Below the pieces are notes generated by a model. It was not told the origin of the DNA, searched no databases, and saw only the letters and a program-made list of their open reading frames with translations. A DNA stretch of 64,000 nucleotides from Bradyrhizobium sp. 195 (GTDB lineage: Bacteria > Pseudomonadota > Alphaproteobacteria > Rhizobiales > Xanthobacteraceae), in NCBI RefSeq assembly GCF_023101665.1, contig NZ_CP082161.1, forward strand, positions 2,480,001-2,544,000, read 5' to 3'. The translations under genes and the position numbers were made by a program. Every line of letters begins with the position of its first letter. The first letter of the stretch is position 1. Positions 32,511 to 40,392 of this stretch are shown here, piece after piece.

Positions 32511-34097
32511 ATGACATCTGAGTCCTTCGATATACTTGATCATGTCGAGCAGGCCGTCTTCGTCCGCGACTTTAATGGCTGCATAAGGGTTTGGAATAAA
32601 GCTTCAGAGACCTTGTACGGTCACTCTCGTGATGCCGCCATCGGCCAGGTGACAGACGCCCTTCTGCGTAGCGTGTATCCTATATCGGCTGCCGATGTCG
32701 AAGCGAGTTGCCTCGCGACCGGCCGTTGGCAAGGAGAGGTCAAGCGGAAATCGGCACGCGGCAATCAAATGTTGGTGCACGTTTGGCTGTCGGTGCAATG
32801 CGATCTGGCGGGGACTCCCATCCACCTCGTGGAGACTGGGTGCGAAGCCAAAACCACGAGCTTAGAACAGGAGTTGCGCCTTAGTGAATCTCGCTATCGG
32901 AACCTCTTCCAAGCCATGGCGGTTTCGTTTTGGGAGCTGGATTTCTCGGAGGCAAATCAGAGGGTGCGAGCGCTGCGCAAATCTGGTGTCTCAGATTTCC
33001 GCAAGTACTTCCTTGAGAACCCTCAGGTCGTCTCCGAAATGATGACGGCAGCGCGTGTGGTGGACGTCAACGATCACACGGTACTCCTTTTCGGTAGAGG
33101 TAATAAGGAGGAGTTGCTGGGTAATCTCAAACCTTTTTGGCCTGACGAAAGCACTAACGCGTTCACCGAGGCGATGCTGAGCGGCATCGCGCGGGAGCCT
33201 CATTACTGGACTGAATGCAAGCTGCGCCGGATCGATGGCGGTATCTTCGATGCGCTCTTCACGATCGCCTATCCGCCTCACCTTAGCGGATGGACAAGCA
33301 TGGTCGCCGTTATCGATATTACGGAGCGCAATCGCGCGCAGGAGATGTTGCAGCGTGTACAGAGCGATTTCGCGCATGCGGCTCGCGTTTCGATGTTGGG
33401 CGAACTCACGGCCTCCATCACTCACGAAGTGAACCAGCCGCTTGCGGCCATTGCCGCAAATGCAGACGCCGGTTTGCGCTGGCTTGAAACGGCTCAGCCC
33501 GAAATCGGCAGAGCGCGAGAATCGATCAGATGGATCGTGGAGGATGCACATCGCGCCGCCAATATTATCGCACGAATCCGCTCCATGGCCGCGCATCGCC
33601 CGCCTGAGCGCAATTTGGTATCTCTCGACGAAATTATCCGGGAGGCACTTCTTTTTATTCGATACGAACTACAGACGCGCTCCGTAACCGTAGTCCATAA
33701 CGCGTCTGCTGACCCCGCCATTGTCCTTGCGGACCGAACGCAACTTCAACAGGTGATCGTCAACTTAACGATCAACGCAGCGCAAGCGTTGGCGCAGCGA
33801 GATTGTTCTCGACGTAAAATTACGATTCAAACGATCGTCGCGGACGATAAGATTGCCTGCACCATTGAAGATAGCGGCCCCGGCATCCATCCCGACCACT
33901 TTGCCCACTTGTTCGACAGCTTCTTTACGACGAAGCAAGAAGGCATGGGCATGGGACTTCCGATTTGCCGCTCGATAGTCGAAGCGCATGGCGGGTACAT
34001 CCGCGCCGAAAACATGGACCTTTCGGGAGGTGCCCGTTTCTCGTTCGTCCTTCCTGTTCTGAATCGGGGGCCATGCGCCCCAGAGGATCCCACTTAG
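32511..34097 (+). CDS. Orphan PAS sensor histidine kinase
   Basis: A 528-aa soluble kinase. An N-terminal PAS domain (about 8-115: FDILDHVEQAVFVRDFNGCI, ending before LEQELRLSESRYRNLF) is followed by a second PAS-like domain (to about 275). Next come the H-box SITHEVNQPLAAIAANADAG with His305, N-box VNLTINAAQAL, G1 DSGPGI and G2 GMGMGLPICRSIVEAHGG. The H-box is of the NtrB/FixL/NodV-like type. No response regulator is adjacent. Codon third positions contain clearly more A/T than neighbouring genes, which suggests transfer. No membrane segment is seen. Confidence 0.85.
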   Translation: MTSESFDILDHVEQAVFVRDFNGCIRVWNKASETLYGHSRDAAIGQVTDALLRSVYPISAADVEASCLATGRWQGEVKRKSARGNQMLVHVWLSVQCDLAGTPIHLVETGCEAKTTSLEQELRLSESRYRNLFQAMAVSFWELDFSEANQRVRALRKSGVSDFRKYFLENPQVVSEMMTAARVVDVNDHTVLLFGRGNKEELLGNLKPFWPDESTNAFTEAMLSGIAREPHYWTECKLRRIDGGIFDALFTIAYPPHLSGWTSMVAVIDITERNRAQEMLQRVQSDFAHAARVSMLGELTASITHEVNQPLAAIAANADAGLRWLETAQPEIGRARESIRWIVEDAHRAANIIARIRSMAAHRPPERNLVSLDEIIREALLFIRYELQTRSVTVVHNASADPAIVLADRTQLQQVIVNLTINAAQALAQRDCSRRKITIQTIVADDKIACTIEDSGPGIHPDHFAHLFDSFFTTKQEGMGMGLPICRSIVEAHGGYIRAENMDLSGGARFSFVLPVLNRGPCAPEDPT

Positions 34098-34127
34098 CCG
34101 ACGGTTAGCGGGCACCGCTCGTAGCTC

Positions 34128-34212
34128 GTAGGATGAGTAGAGCGAAGCGAAATCCATCGTAGTGCTCGACGGGAAGGAAAGGATGGGTTTCGCTTCGCTC
34201 TACCCATCCTAC
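34128..34212. repeat. Palindromic repeat (GTAGGATGAGTAGAGCGAAGCG type)
   Basis: The 31-base arms (GTAGGATGAGTAGAGCGAAG through ATCCATC, and its complement ending CCCATCCTAC) differ at about two positions. A related copy is at 34738. It lies between the kinase and the convergent small genes. Confidence 0.8.
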
Positions 34213-34214
34213 AC

Positions 34215-34541
34215 TCATCGTCGCGCCACCAGCATCCCCACCAGAAACGCCACCATCAGCGACGGCAACGGTGCCTCGCGCACCATGCCGCGGACGACAT
34301 CCGGCCAGTGCTGATCCGGGACCAGTCCCGGCGATCGCACATTGGGCGCGGGTTCGATGCCCCAGTGTGACGCGAGCTCGGCGATCTCGCTTTGCGCCAG
34401 GCGCACGTCGTCGCGGACGCGGAAGATGGCGGCGTCCGCTCGCTCGCCCGGCGCGAGCTGCATCATCGTCGCGACGGCGGTGCGCAACGTCATCTCGCCA
34501 AAACCTTGCAGCCGCACTTGCTCCTCGGGGTCGGACGTCAT
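34215..34541 (-). CDS. 108-aa hypothetical protein with C-terminal membrane anchor
   Basis: A soluble helical N-terminal part (VRLQGFGEMTLRTAVATMMQ) ends in one hydrophobic segment (PLPSLMVAFLVGMLVARR) that should anchor it in the membrane. This tail-anchor layout is common in small Bradyrhizobium proteins. GAGGGA precedes ATG 34541. The 37-aa membrane protein gene lies 10 bases upstream on the same strand. Confidence 0.6.
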   Translation of the reverse strand: MTSDPEEQVRLQGFGEMTLRTAVATMMQLAPGERADAAIFRVRDDVRLAQSEIAELASHWGIEPAPNVRSPGLVPDQHWPDVVRGMVREAPLPSLMVAFLVGMLVARR

Positions 34542-34551
34542 GCCAAATCCC

Positions 34552-34665
34552 TCACAGCGCGAAATGGCGCGCGAGGGCGAAGGCCGCCGTCGCGCACAGG
34601 ACCAGCGTGGACACCGCGCCGGCCACGCCGCGCGCGAGATCGGTTCGCGTCAGGTGTCTGGTCAT
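34552..34665 (-). CDS. 37-aa single-span membrane protein
   Basis: Reads MTRHLTRTDLARGVAGAVST then LVLCATAAFALARHFAL. One transmembrane helix follows a basic N terminus. GGAG lies 8 bases before ATG 34665. It probably forms a two-gene operon with the tail-anchored protein. GGAAC-N16-CATT about 20-45 bases upstream is a weak EcfG-like match. Not recognised. Confidence 0.5.
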   Translation of the reverse strand: MTRHLTRTDLARGVAGAVSTLVLCATAAFALARHFAL

Positions 34666-34737
34666 GATCGTGCTCCATGCTCTCATGGAAATGGCGGTCG
34701 TGGAGCTTGGTTCCTCGCACCACACCAATCGTCGCGT

Positions 34738-34826
34738 TCGTAGGATGGGTAGAGCCCTTGCGAACCCATCACCTACGTCCCCTCGATAGGTGCGATGGGT
34801 TTCGCTTCGCTTGACCCATCCTACGC
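34738..34826. repeat. Palindromic repeat (CGTAGGATGGGTAGAGC type)
   Basis: Arms CGTAGGATGGGTAGAGC and GCTTGACCCATCCTACG, with a second inner pair around CGAACCCATC / GATGGGTTTCG. It is a relative of the 34128 repeat and flanks the same pair of small genes, so the two repeats bracket a 0.5-kb segment. Confidence 0.75.
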
Positions 34827-34856
34827 ACGGCGCGCTCGCAGATCGGCGCTCGCCGG

Positions 34857-35081
34857 CTACTTCCGCAGCAGCTCGCTCAGGGCCGCCGTCGCCTCGGCGC
34901 AGCGGATGTCGTCGATCTCGCGCGACAGGCTGAGCGCGCTCGCTCTCAGCTCTTCGAGCGTCCAGCTATCCGGATGCTGGCCTTCGAGCTGACCGAGACG
35001 CTTGTTCAGATCGTCCAGTCTCGATTGGAGCTGCCCGATGCTGGCGGCCCCATTTACTTTCCAAACGCGTTGTGCGCGCAT
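34857..35081 (-). CDS. 74-aa coiled-coil hypothetical protein
   Basis: After a short basic start (MRAQRVWKVNGA) the protein is a heptad-like helix (IGQLQSRLDDLNKRLGQLEG and TLEELRASALSLSREIDDIR). CAGGGGGA precedes ATG 35081. The 267-bp gap that follows toward the divergent amidohydrolase gene holds no other gene. Function unknown. Confidence 0.6.
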   Translation of the reverse strand: MRAQRVWKVNGAASIGQLQSRLDDLNKRLGQLEGQHPDSWTLEELRASALSLSREIDDIRCAEATAALSELLRK

Positions 35082-35348
35082 CGTCGTCCCCCTGATCGTC
35101 TCACGGCCTTGTGAGAGCGGTTCGTGGCCGGAATGGGAGTTTGTTTTGTCCGGCTTCAGACGGTGGGGAACCGTTGCAAATCCGCAACGAAGTTCCCGAT
35201 TTTGCGCGAGCGACGGGCGAACCCGCACGATGATACCCGCCGGCACGGAATTTGATTGTGTCCCACCACGACGATGGGCGAGCCGGCCTGTGCGCGCGGT
35301 GCGCCACTCGATAGGCTCATGCCCGACGCACACATGAAGGAATGACGC

Positions 35349-36305
35349 GTGGCGAGATTTGTGACTGTCGCAGCCGGCCAGCTTGGCCCGATCGCGAGGA
35401 CCGCGACCAGGACCGAGGTAGTGGCCCGGCTGATGGCCTTGATGCGCGAGGCGAACGGTTGCGGCTGCGATCTGATCGTCTATCCCGAGCTCGCGCTGAC
35501 GACGTTTTTTCCGCGCTGGTATTTTGAGGATCAGGCCGAGATCGACAGCTTCTTCGAGCGCGAGATGCCGGCCGCCGAGACGCAAGCGCTGTTCGATCTG
35601 GCGCGCGAGCTCGGGATCGGCTTTTGCCTCGGCTATGCCGAGCTGACGGTCGAGGCCGGAATTGTCAGGCGCTACAACACGTCCATTCTCGTCGACCAGA
35701 GCGGCACGATCACCTTGAAGTATCGCAAGGTCCATCTGCCCGGCCATGCCGAGCACGAGCCGTGGCGCAAATTTCAGCATCTGGAAAAGCGCTATTTCGA
35801 GCCCGGCAGCGGCTTCGATGTCGCCAGCGCCTTCGGCGGCGTGATGGGCATGGCGATCTGCAATGACCGCCGCTGGAGCGAGACCTATCGGGTGATGGGC
35901 CTGCAGGGCGTCGAGATGGTGATGATCGGCTACAACACGCCGGTGCACAATCCGCCCGCGCCCGAGCATGACGATCTCTCGCTATTCCACAACCATCTGG
36001 TGATGCAGGCCGGCGCCTATCAGAACGGCACCTTCGTGGTCGGGGTCGCCAAGGCCGGTCTCGAGGAGGGCGTCGATCACATCGGCGGCAGCTGCATCAT
36101 CGGACCCTCCGGCGAGATCATCGCGCGATGCGCGACCAAGGGCGACGAGATCGCGCTGGCGCGCTGCGACCTCGACCTCTGCAATTCCTACAAGCGCACC
36201 ACCTTCAATTTCGATGTCCACCGCCAGCCCCAGACCTATGGGCTGATCGTGGAGCGGAAGGGGGTGACGACGATGGCGGATGGGGCGGCGGTAAAGAGGG
36301 AGTGA
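35349..36305 (+). CDS. N-carbamoyl-D-amino-acid hydrolase-like nitrilase
   Basis: A 318-aa nitrilase-superfamily amidohydrolase. The Glu-Lys-Cys triad is in YPELALTTFFPRWYF, KYRKVHLPGHAEHEP and MAICNDRRWSETYRVMG. These blocks and the length (about 304-320 aa) match D-carbamoylases, which turn N-carbamoyl-D-amino acids into D-amino acids plus CO2 and NH3. Start GTG 35349 has GAAGGA in front. No hydantoinase gene is adjacent. The enzyme could also act on related ureido acids from pyrimidine or allantoin breakdown. Confidence 0.85.
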   Translation: MARFVTVAAGQLGPIARTATRTEVVARLMALMREANGCGCDLIVYPELALTTFFPRWYFEDQAEIDSFFEREMPAAETQALFDLARELGIGFCLGYAELTVEAGIVRRYNTSILVDQSGTITLKYRKVHLPGHAEHEPWRKFQHLEKRYFEPGSGFDVASAFGGVMGMAICNDRRWSETYRVMGLQGVEMVMIGYNTPVHNPPAPEHDDLSLFHNHLVMQAGAYQNGTFVVGVAKAGLEEGVDHIGGSCIIGPSGEIIARCATKGDEIALARCDLDLCNSYKRTTFNFDVHRQPQTYGLIVERKGVTTMADGAAVKRE

Positions 36306-36332
36306 GGCTCTCATCCGGCTACGGCTCCATCA

Positions 36333-36463
36333 CCGTCACCCTGAGGCGCTCGCCTCTTCGGCGAGCCTCGAAGGGCGACGGCCCGGCTGCATCGGGGCCG
36401 TTCATCCTTCGAGGCTCCCCATGGGACGCGTTGCGTCCCATGTCTCGCACCTCAGGATGACGG
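36333..36463. repeat. Palindromic repeat (CCGTCACCCTGAGG...CCTCAGGATGACGG type)
   Basis: Outer arms at 36333-36349 and 36447-36463 are complementary with one or two mismatches. Inner hairpins include CGCCTCTTCGGCG and GGGACGCGTTGCGTCCC. It is the first of five stacked repeats between 36.3 and 37.55 kb. Confidence 0.8.
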
Positions 36464-36489
36464 GACGGGCGTCGCCCTGTGTCGCCCTC

Positions 36490-37107
36490 TGTCAATGCAC
36501 CCGCGCAAAAATATTCCACTTTACCGAAATTCGGTTTCGGCGTATGTGTCGCTCATCCCGGCTCATCCAAGAGGGGCGACGATGTGTCGTCACTGTCGCG
36601 AGCCGGGCTTGCGGTGGACGCGGCAGCGTCGGCATGAGAGGTGCGGGCAGGGCGGGTAGTCCCTGTGAGCCCGTGGCCGCGTGCGGACGAGCGACGCTGT
36701 CAGGTTCGTCTCGCCTGTAAGTTCGCAGCTCCGTCGACAGGGCTGGGAAAACTGCGGCGACATGGCGGGCCGTGCGTACGGCAAAACCGTGTGGTCCTGG
36801 CCGTCGTTGCTACGGTCAAGCTTGTCGCGAAGATGCGAGCGAGCCCAACCGGGCAGACTGCATCATCTAATTCGCGGGGCGAGGGAGGCCAGAGGGAAAG
36901 TTCGGCTCCCGGGAGAGCACGGCATAAGCCGTCCGACCATCGCGCAGGGAAGGTCGAGTGATCGGCACCACCTGTATGCTGCTGTGCGGTTCTTCCTGCG
37001 TGCGCGTTTCGCGCAGCGGACCGCGGGTGCGAGCTGAGCACCCGGCCTTCCCTGCGCCCTCTTGGATTTAGAGGCGGAGAGATGAAGCAAAGCTCGGGCG
37101 AATTCAG
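36490..37107. other. Long (about 600 bp) dispersed non-coding structured element
   Basis: No reading frame here has a ribosome-binding site or protein-like composition. From memory, blocks such as GGTGGACGCGGCAGCGTCGG, CGTACGGCAAAACCGTGTGG and GAGAGCACGGCATAAGCCGT recur in many Bradyrhizobium genomes, often mis-annotated as hypothetical proteins. GCGCAGGGAAGGTCG (36942-36956) pairs with CGGCCTTCCCTGCGC (37043-37057) over 15 positions including one G-U wobble, and encloses the perfect hairpin CGGGTGC/GCACCCG (37024-37044). This suggests a folded RNA or a mobile non-coding element. Boundaries are approximate. Confidence 0.5.
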
Positions 37108-37153
37108 CCGCGAGGACGAATAGTCATGTCTGTCACCACACACGCGGTGTCAT

Positions 37154-37250
37154 CGCCCGGCTTGACCGGGCGATCCAGTACGCCGAGACGGCGGTAATGG
37201 AATCGATAAGCCGCGGCGTACTGGATTCCCCGCCTTCGCGGGGAATGACA
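37154..37250. repeat. Palindromic repeat (ATCCAGTACGCC type)
   Basis: Arms ATCCAGTACGCC (37173-37184) and GGCGTACTGGAT (37215-37226) are perfectly complementary. Small hairpins flank them: CGCCCGG-CTTGA-CCGGGCG at 37154 and CCCCGCCTTCGCGGGG at 37229. Confidence 0.8.
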
Positions 37251-37286
37251 GCGATACTTGGAAGATGACGGCGTTGCCTCTTACGC

Positions 37287-37380
37287 CGTCATTGCGAGGA
37301 GCGAAGCGACGAAGCAATCCAGACTATCTCCGAGGAAGGACTCTCGATTGCTTCGTCGCAAGGGCTTCCTCGCAATGACG
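37287..37380. repeat. Palindromic repeat (CGTCATTGCGAGGA type)
   Basis: The 14-base arms at 37287-37300 and 37367-37380 are perfect complements, and inner arms GCGACGAAGCAATC and GATTGCTTCGTCGC extend the fold. This family is widespread in Bradyrhizobium intergenic DNA (from memory). Confidence 0.82.
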
Positions 37381-37410
37381 ATGTGGAGGCGGCGTGCGTG
37401 TTACCTCGCT

Positions 37411-37532
37411 CTCGTGCCCCGGACGCAGCGCAGCGTCCCTCCGGCGATGCGAAGCATCGTCCGGTACGGTGGGGCTCCTGGGCTCTGCGCCACAACGCCC
37501 AACGCGTCGCAGCTTGTCCGGGACACTCGCAT
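37411..37532. repeat. Palindromic repeat (CTCGTGCCCCGGAC...GTCCGGGACACTCG type)
   Basis: Imperfect outer arms CTCGTGCCCCGGACGCAGCG and CGCAGCTTGTCCGGGACACTCG enclose GATGCGAAGCATC hairpins. It is the last of the stacked repeats before the DUF4118-like gene. No gene is seen between 36306 and 37679. Confidence 0.7.
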
Positions 37533-37679
37533 CCCAGCTAGCGTCCATGTCTTCCGCAATTGTGCGATGCAGTTCGTTTACCAATCGCCCGGGGATGCGA
37601 TTTCCATCTCGCGGTTTGCTTGCGGGTGTAGTACTTTCGTCTCAAGCGGGCCCGGTTAACGGGCGGCAGGGGGAGGCTG

Positions 37680-38099
37680 ATGAGGCGTGCGGGGCTGTTT
37701 GGCGTACCGCGGGTACGGCCATGGTCGTGGCAGGCGTTTCTGCTCGGATGCGTCGTTGTCGCCGTGTCGGCTGTGCTTCAGGGCATCTGCGTCGCGCTCG
37801 GCGCAAAGCTCTATTTTGCAGCGTTCCTGCCCGGCCTGTTCGTGCTCGGCATCGTCGCGGGCACGCCGGCGGCAGGGCTTGCCGCGTTGTTCACCATCCC
37901 ACTGGTGTGGTGGGCGTTCATTCCGCCCTCCTTCGAGTTCAACGCCCTGTCCAGCGCAAATACCGATTCCATCAACCTGTTCTGCCTGCTCGCCGTGCTG
38001 CTGATCGGCCTGGCCGATCTCTGCCGCGAGACGATGCGGATGATCAGCCGCGGCGGGCTGAAGCCCCCGGGCGAGAGCGCGGCAACGAATCCGCAATAA
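37680..38099 (+). CDS. DUF4118-like integral membrane protein
   Basis: A 139-aa protein with about four hydrophobic segments (WQAFLLGCVVVAVSAVLQGI, FLPGLFVLGIVAG, GLAALFTIPLVWWAFIPP, LFCLLAVLLIGLADLC). The layout, with PAAGLAALFTIPLVWWAFIP, resembles the four-helix DUF4118 module found in KdpD-type sensors, here stand-alone with no kinase attached. GGGGGAGG precedes ATG 37680. Function unknown. Confidence 0.7.
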   Translation: MRRAGLFGVPRVRPWSWQAFLLGCVVVAVSAVLQGICVALGAKLYFAAFLPGLFVLGIVAGTPAAGLAALFTIPLVWWAFIPPSFEFNALSSANTDSINLFCLLAVLLIGLADLCRETMRMISRGGLKPPGESAATNPQ

Positions 38100-38249
38100 A
38101 TCGCTCTCGAAATCGTCCCGGTGTGACGCTGCGCGTTGCGTGCGCGCAACAGTCCGGCAACCATCCGCGAGCTTGCCGTGCGCCGCTAACTTTTCGAAAA
38201 AGATTTGGCCGCAATTTCTCCCGCGGGAATGACGAGGGAGTTTTCGCAC

Positions 38250-38459
38250 ATGAACGGCCAAATCAACGGTCACGCCATCCTGGAGAACGTGCGCCGCTAC
38301 CGCGGCATCGCATCGCTCTATCGCCAGACGGCTGCATTCCGCCCGGGCCAGAGCTGGTCGCTGCTGGAGCAGGCGCAGGATTGGGAAGCGCGGGCGCTGT
38401 CGGAGCTGGAAACCTATTTCGCGTTGCGCGCGGATTACGCGGGTCCGCTCGCCGCCTGA
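38250..38459 (+). CDS. 69-aa hypothetical protein, paralogue of the 53656 gene
   Basis: Contains ILENVRRYRGIASLYRQTAA, then SLLEQAQDWEARALSELETY. The protein at 53656 shares the ENVRRYR-ASL-RQ-A-RP-W-LL-QA-E frame over about 50 residues, so the two are clear paralogues in one window. Start ATG 38250 was chosen for this conservation. No domain is known to me; the sequence suggests a helical hairpin. Confidence 0.7.
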   Translation: MNGQINGHAILENVRRYRGIASLYRQTAAFRPGQSWSLLEQAQDWEARALSELETYFALRADYAGPLAA

Positions 38460-38473
38460 TCGTTAACCATTGC

Positions 38474-39706
38474 TCACGATATGATCGTGAGATCGGGCGC
38501 GGGCACCACGAATTGTCCGCCCCAGGCCCGAATCTCCGCCAACTGGGCGATGATCTCGTCCGCCAGATTCCAGGGCAGGATGAAGACGTAATCAGGTCTG
38601 CCCGCGATCAGGGCGGCGGGATCGCGGATCGGCAGATGCGTTCCCGGAAGCAGCCGGCCCTGCTTGTGCGGATTGCGGTCCGCGGTGAAGGCAATCAGCT
38701 CGCGCGTGATGCCGCAATAATTGAGCAGCGTGTTGCCCTTCGCGGGCGCGCCATAGGCCAGCACCGACTTGCCCGCGCGCCGCGCTGCGATGAGAAAGTC
38801 GCGGATCGCCTCGCGCTTGGCCGACACCTTCGCCTGAAAATCACTGTAGGTCGCGGGCCGGTCGAGCCCTGCGACGGCCTCACGCTGACGCAATCTCTCG
38901 AGCGCGGGGGAGGGGCCGTGAGGCGCAGCTTCGGTGCAGACGTGCAGACGCAGCGAGCCGCCATGGGTCGGCAATTCATCCACGTCGAAAACGCGTAAGG
39001 CATGCGCGCGAAAAACCGTCTCGAGGGTCGCGAGCGAGAAGTACGACAGATGCTCGTGATAGATCGTGTCGAACTGGATGCCTTCGATCAGGTGCAGCAG
39101 ATGCGGAAGCTCCAGCGTCGCGCGGCCGGTGTCGGGCAGGAGAACGCGCAGCCCCGCGACGAAATCGTTGATATCAGGAACGTGCGGCAGCACGTTGTTG
39201 GCAACGATCAACTCGGGCCTGTGGCCTTCGTCGCGCAGCACGGTCGCGGCATCGCGGCCGAAATAGCAGGTTCGGGTCGGGATGCCCTTGGCGATGGCGG
39301 CCGCTGCCGGGCCGCTGGCCGGCTCGATCCCGAGCGCGCAGATGCCGGCGCGCCGAAAATACTGCAGCAGATATCCGTCATTGCTGGCGATCTCGATCAC
39401 CTCGGACGCTGCACCGAGCTTGGCGCAGGCGATCATGTCTGCGGCATAGCGCTCCGCATGACGCAGCCAGCTCTCGGAATAGGACGAATAGTAGAGATAC
39501 TGATCGAAGATGTTGGCCGCAGGCTCGAATTGCGGAAGCTGCACCAGCCCGCAGGCGCGACAGACGCGGGCGTGCAACGGATAGGCCGGCTCGGTCGCGT
39601 CAGCCTGCTCCGGCGGCACGAAGGAATTCGCCAGAGGCGACAGGCCGAGATCGACGAAGGTCTCGTCGAGCTCCCGCGCGCAAAAGCGGCATCGATGCCT
39701 GTCCAT
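38474..39706 (-). CDS. Class I SAM-dependent C-methyltransferase (nucleotide-sugar type)
   Basis: A 410-aa enzyme with the three-part layout of sugar C-methyltransferases such as TylC3. There is an N-terminal zinc-binding domain (CRFCARELDETFVDLGLSPL, CRACGLVQLPQF), a SAM-binding Rossmann core (VIEIASNDGYLLQYFRRAG, ANNVLPHVPDINDFV) and a C-terminal domain (SVLAYGAPAKGNTLLNYCGI, DRNPHKQGRLLPGTHLPI). It would add a methyl branch to an NDP-keto sugar. It is divergent from the epimerase/reductase pair at 39868. Confidence 0.88.
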   Translation of the reverse strand: MDRHRCRFCARELDETFVDLGLSPLANSFVPPEQADATEPAYPLHARVCRACGLVQLPQFEPAANIFDQYLYYSSYSESWLRHAERYAADMIACAKLGAASEVIEIASNDGYLLQYFRRAGICALGIEPASGPAAAAIAKGIPTRTCYFGRDAATVLRDEGHRPELIVANNVLPHVPDINDFVAGLRVLLPDTGRATLELPHLLHLIEGIQFDTIYHEHLSYFSLATLETVFRAHALRVFDVDELPTHGGSLRLHVCTEAAPHGPSPALERLRQREAVAGLDRPATYSDFQAKVSAKREAIRDFLIAARRAGKSVLAYGAPAKGNTLLNYCGITRELIAFTADRNPHKQGRLLPGTHLPIRDPAALIAGRPDYVFILPWNLADEIIAQLAEIRAWGGQFVVPAPDLTIIS

Positions 39707-39867
39707 GAATGGATCGTCCCGTTGTGCCGTCGTGCCGCGGCTGTTAGTGAATTCTCACAAGCCACGGAAATTCCGCCAACGTTGCGCGTGATGCAACCCA
39801 AAAGGCGTTTCGGTGAACGGATGTTCGCAACGGCGGCGTGCGCAGCATTGCGGTACGGGGGCCTGAG

Positions 39868-40392
39868 ATGAAGTTCACTCCATTGGCTCTGCCAGGCGTG
39901 GTCGAAATCGGCATAGAACCGGAGATCGACGCGCGCGGATTCTTCGCCCGGCTGTTCGACACCGAGGCATTCGCGGCGCAGGGCCTGCCGACGCATTTCG
40001 CGCAACACAGCCTGTCCCGCAACGAACGCGCCGGCACCCTGCGGGGCCTGCACCACCAGGCCGGCCGGCCGGAGGCCAAGCTGGTGCGGTGCGTTGCCGG
40101 CCGCGCCTTCGACGTGATCGTCGATTTGCGCCGGTCGCTGCCGAGCTATGGACAATGGTGTTCGGTTGAGCTTGCCGCCGACCGGCACAATTCCGTGTTC
40201 ATCCCCGCCGGATGCGCGCACGGCTTCCAGACGCTCGTCGAGGCGACCGAGCTGATGTATTGCATCGATGTGCCCTACGACGCGCAAGGCGCCTCCGGAA
40301 TTCGCTGGGACGATCCGTCGCTGGCGATCGCCTGGCCGCTGCCTGATCCGATCCTGTCCGCGCGCGACCGCGCGCTGCCTTATCTCGCATGA
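39868..40392 (+). CDS. rfbC: dTDP-4-dehydrorhamnose 3,5-epimerase family protein
   Basis: A 174-aa cupin-fold epimerase. RfbC features include EIDARGFFARLFD, the catalytic His region GTLRGLHHQ, KLVRCVAGRAFDVIVDLRR, FIPAGCAHGFQTL and IRWDDPSLAI. Start ATG 39868 was chosen over an upstream in-frame codon because the family begins there. Its stop overlaps the reductase gene (ATGA). With the methyltransferase it points to a branched deoxysugar of the cell surface. Confidence 0.88.
   Translation: MKFTPLALPGVVEIGIEPEIDARGFFARLFDTEAFAAQGLPTHFAQHSLSRNERAGTLRGLHHQAGRPEAKLVRCVAGRAFDVIVDLRRSLPSYGQWCSVELAADRHNSVFIPAGCAHGFQTLVEATELMYCIDVPYDAQGASGIRWDDPSLAIAWPLPDPILSARDRALPYLA

Noticed and set aside
31842..34097. 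Complete genomic island with integrase
   Set aside because: No recognisable integrase gene and no second copy of the tRNA 3' end were found; only remnants are present.
36641..37143. Several overlapping short ORFs on both strands
   Set aside because: They translate the repeat element; no ribosome-binding sites and R/S/P-rich products. They are better explained as a non-coding repeat.
36333..37532. CRISPR-like array of repeats
   Set aside because: The repeats are different palindromes, not identical direct repeats with regular spacers; no cas genes are present.
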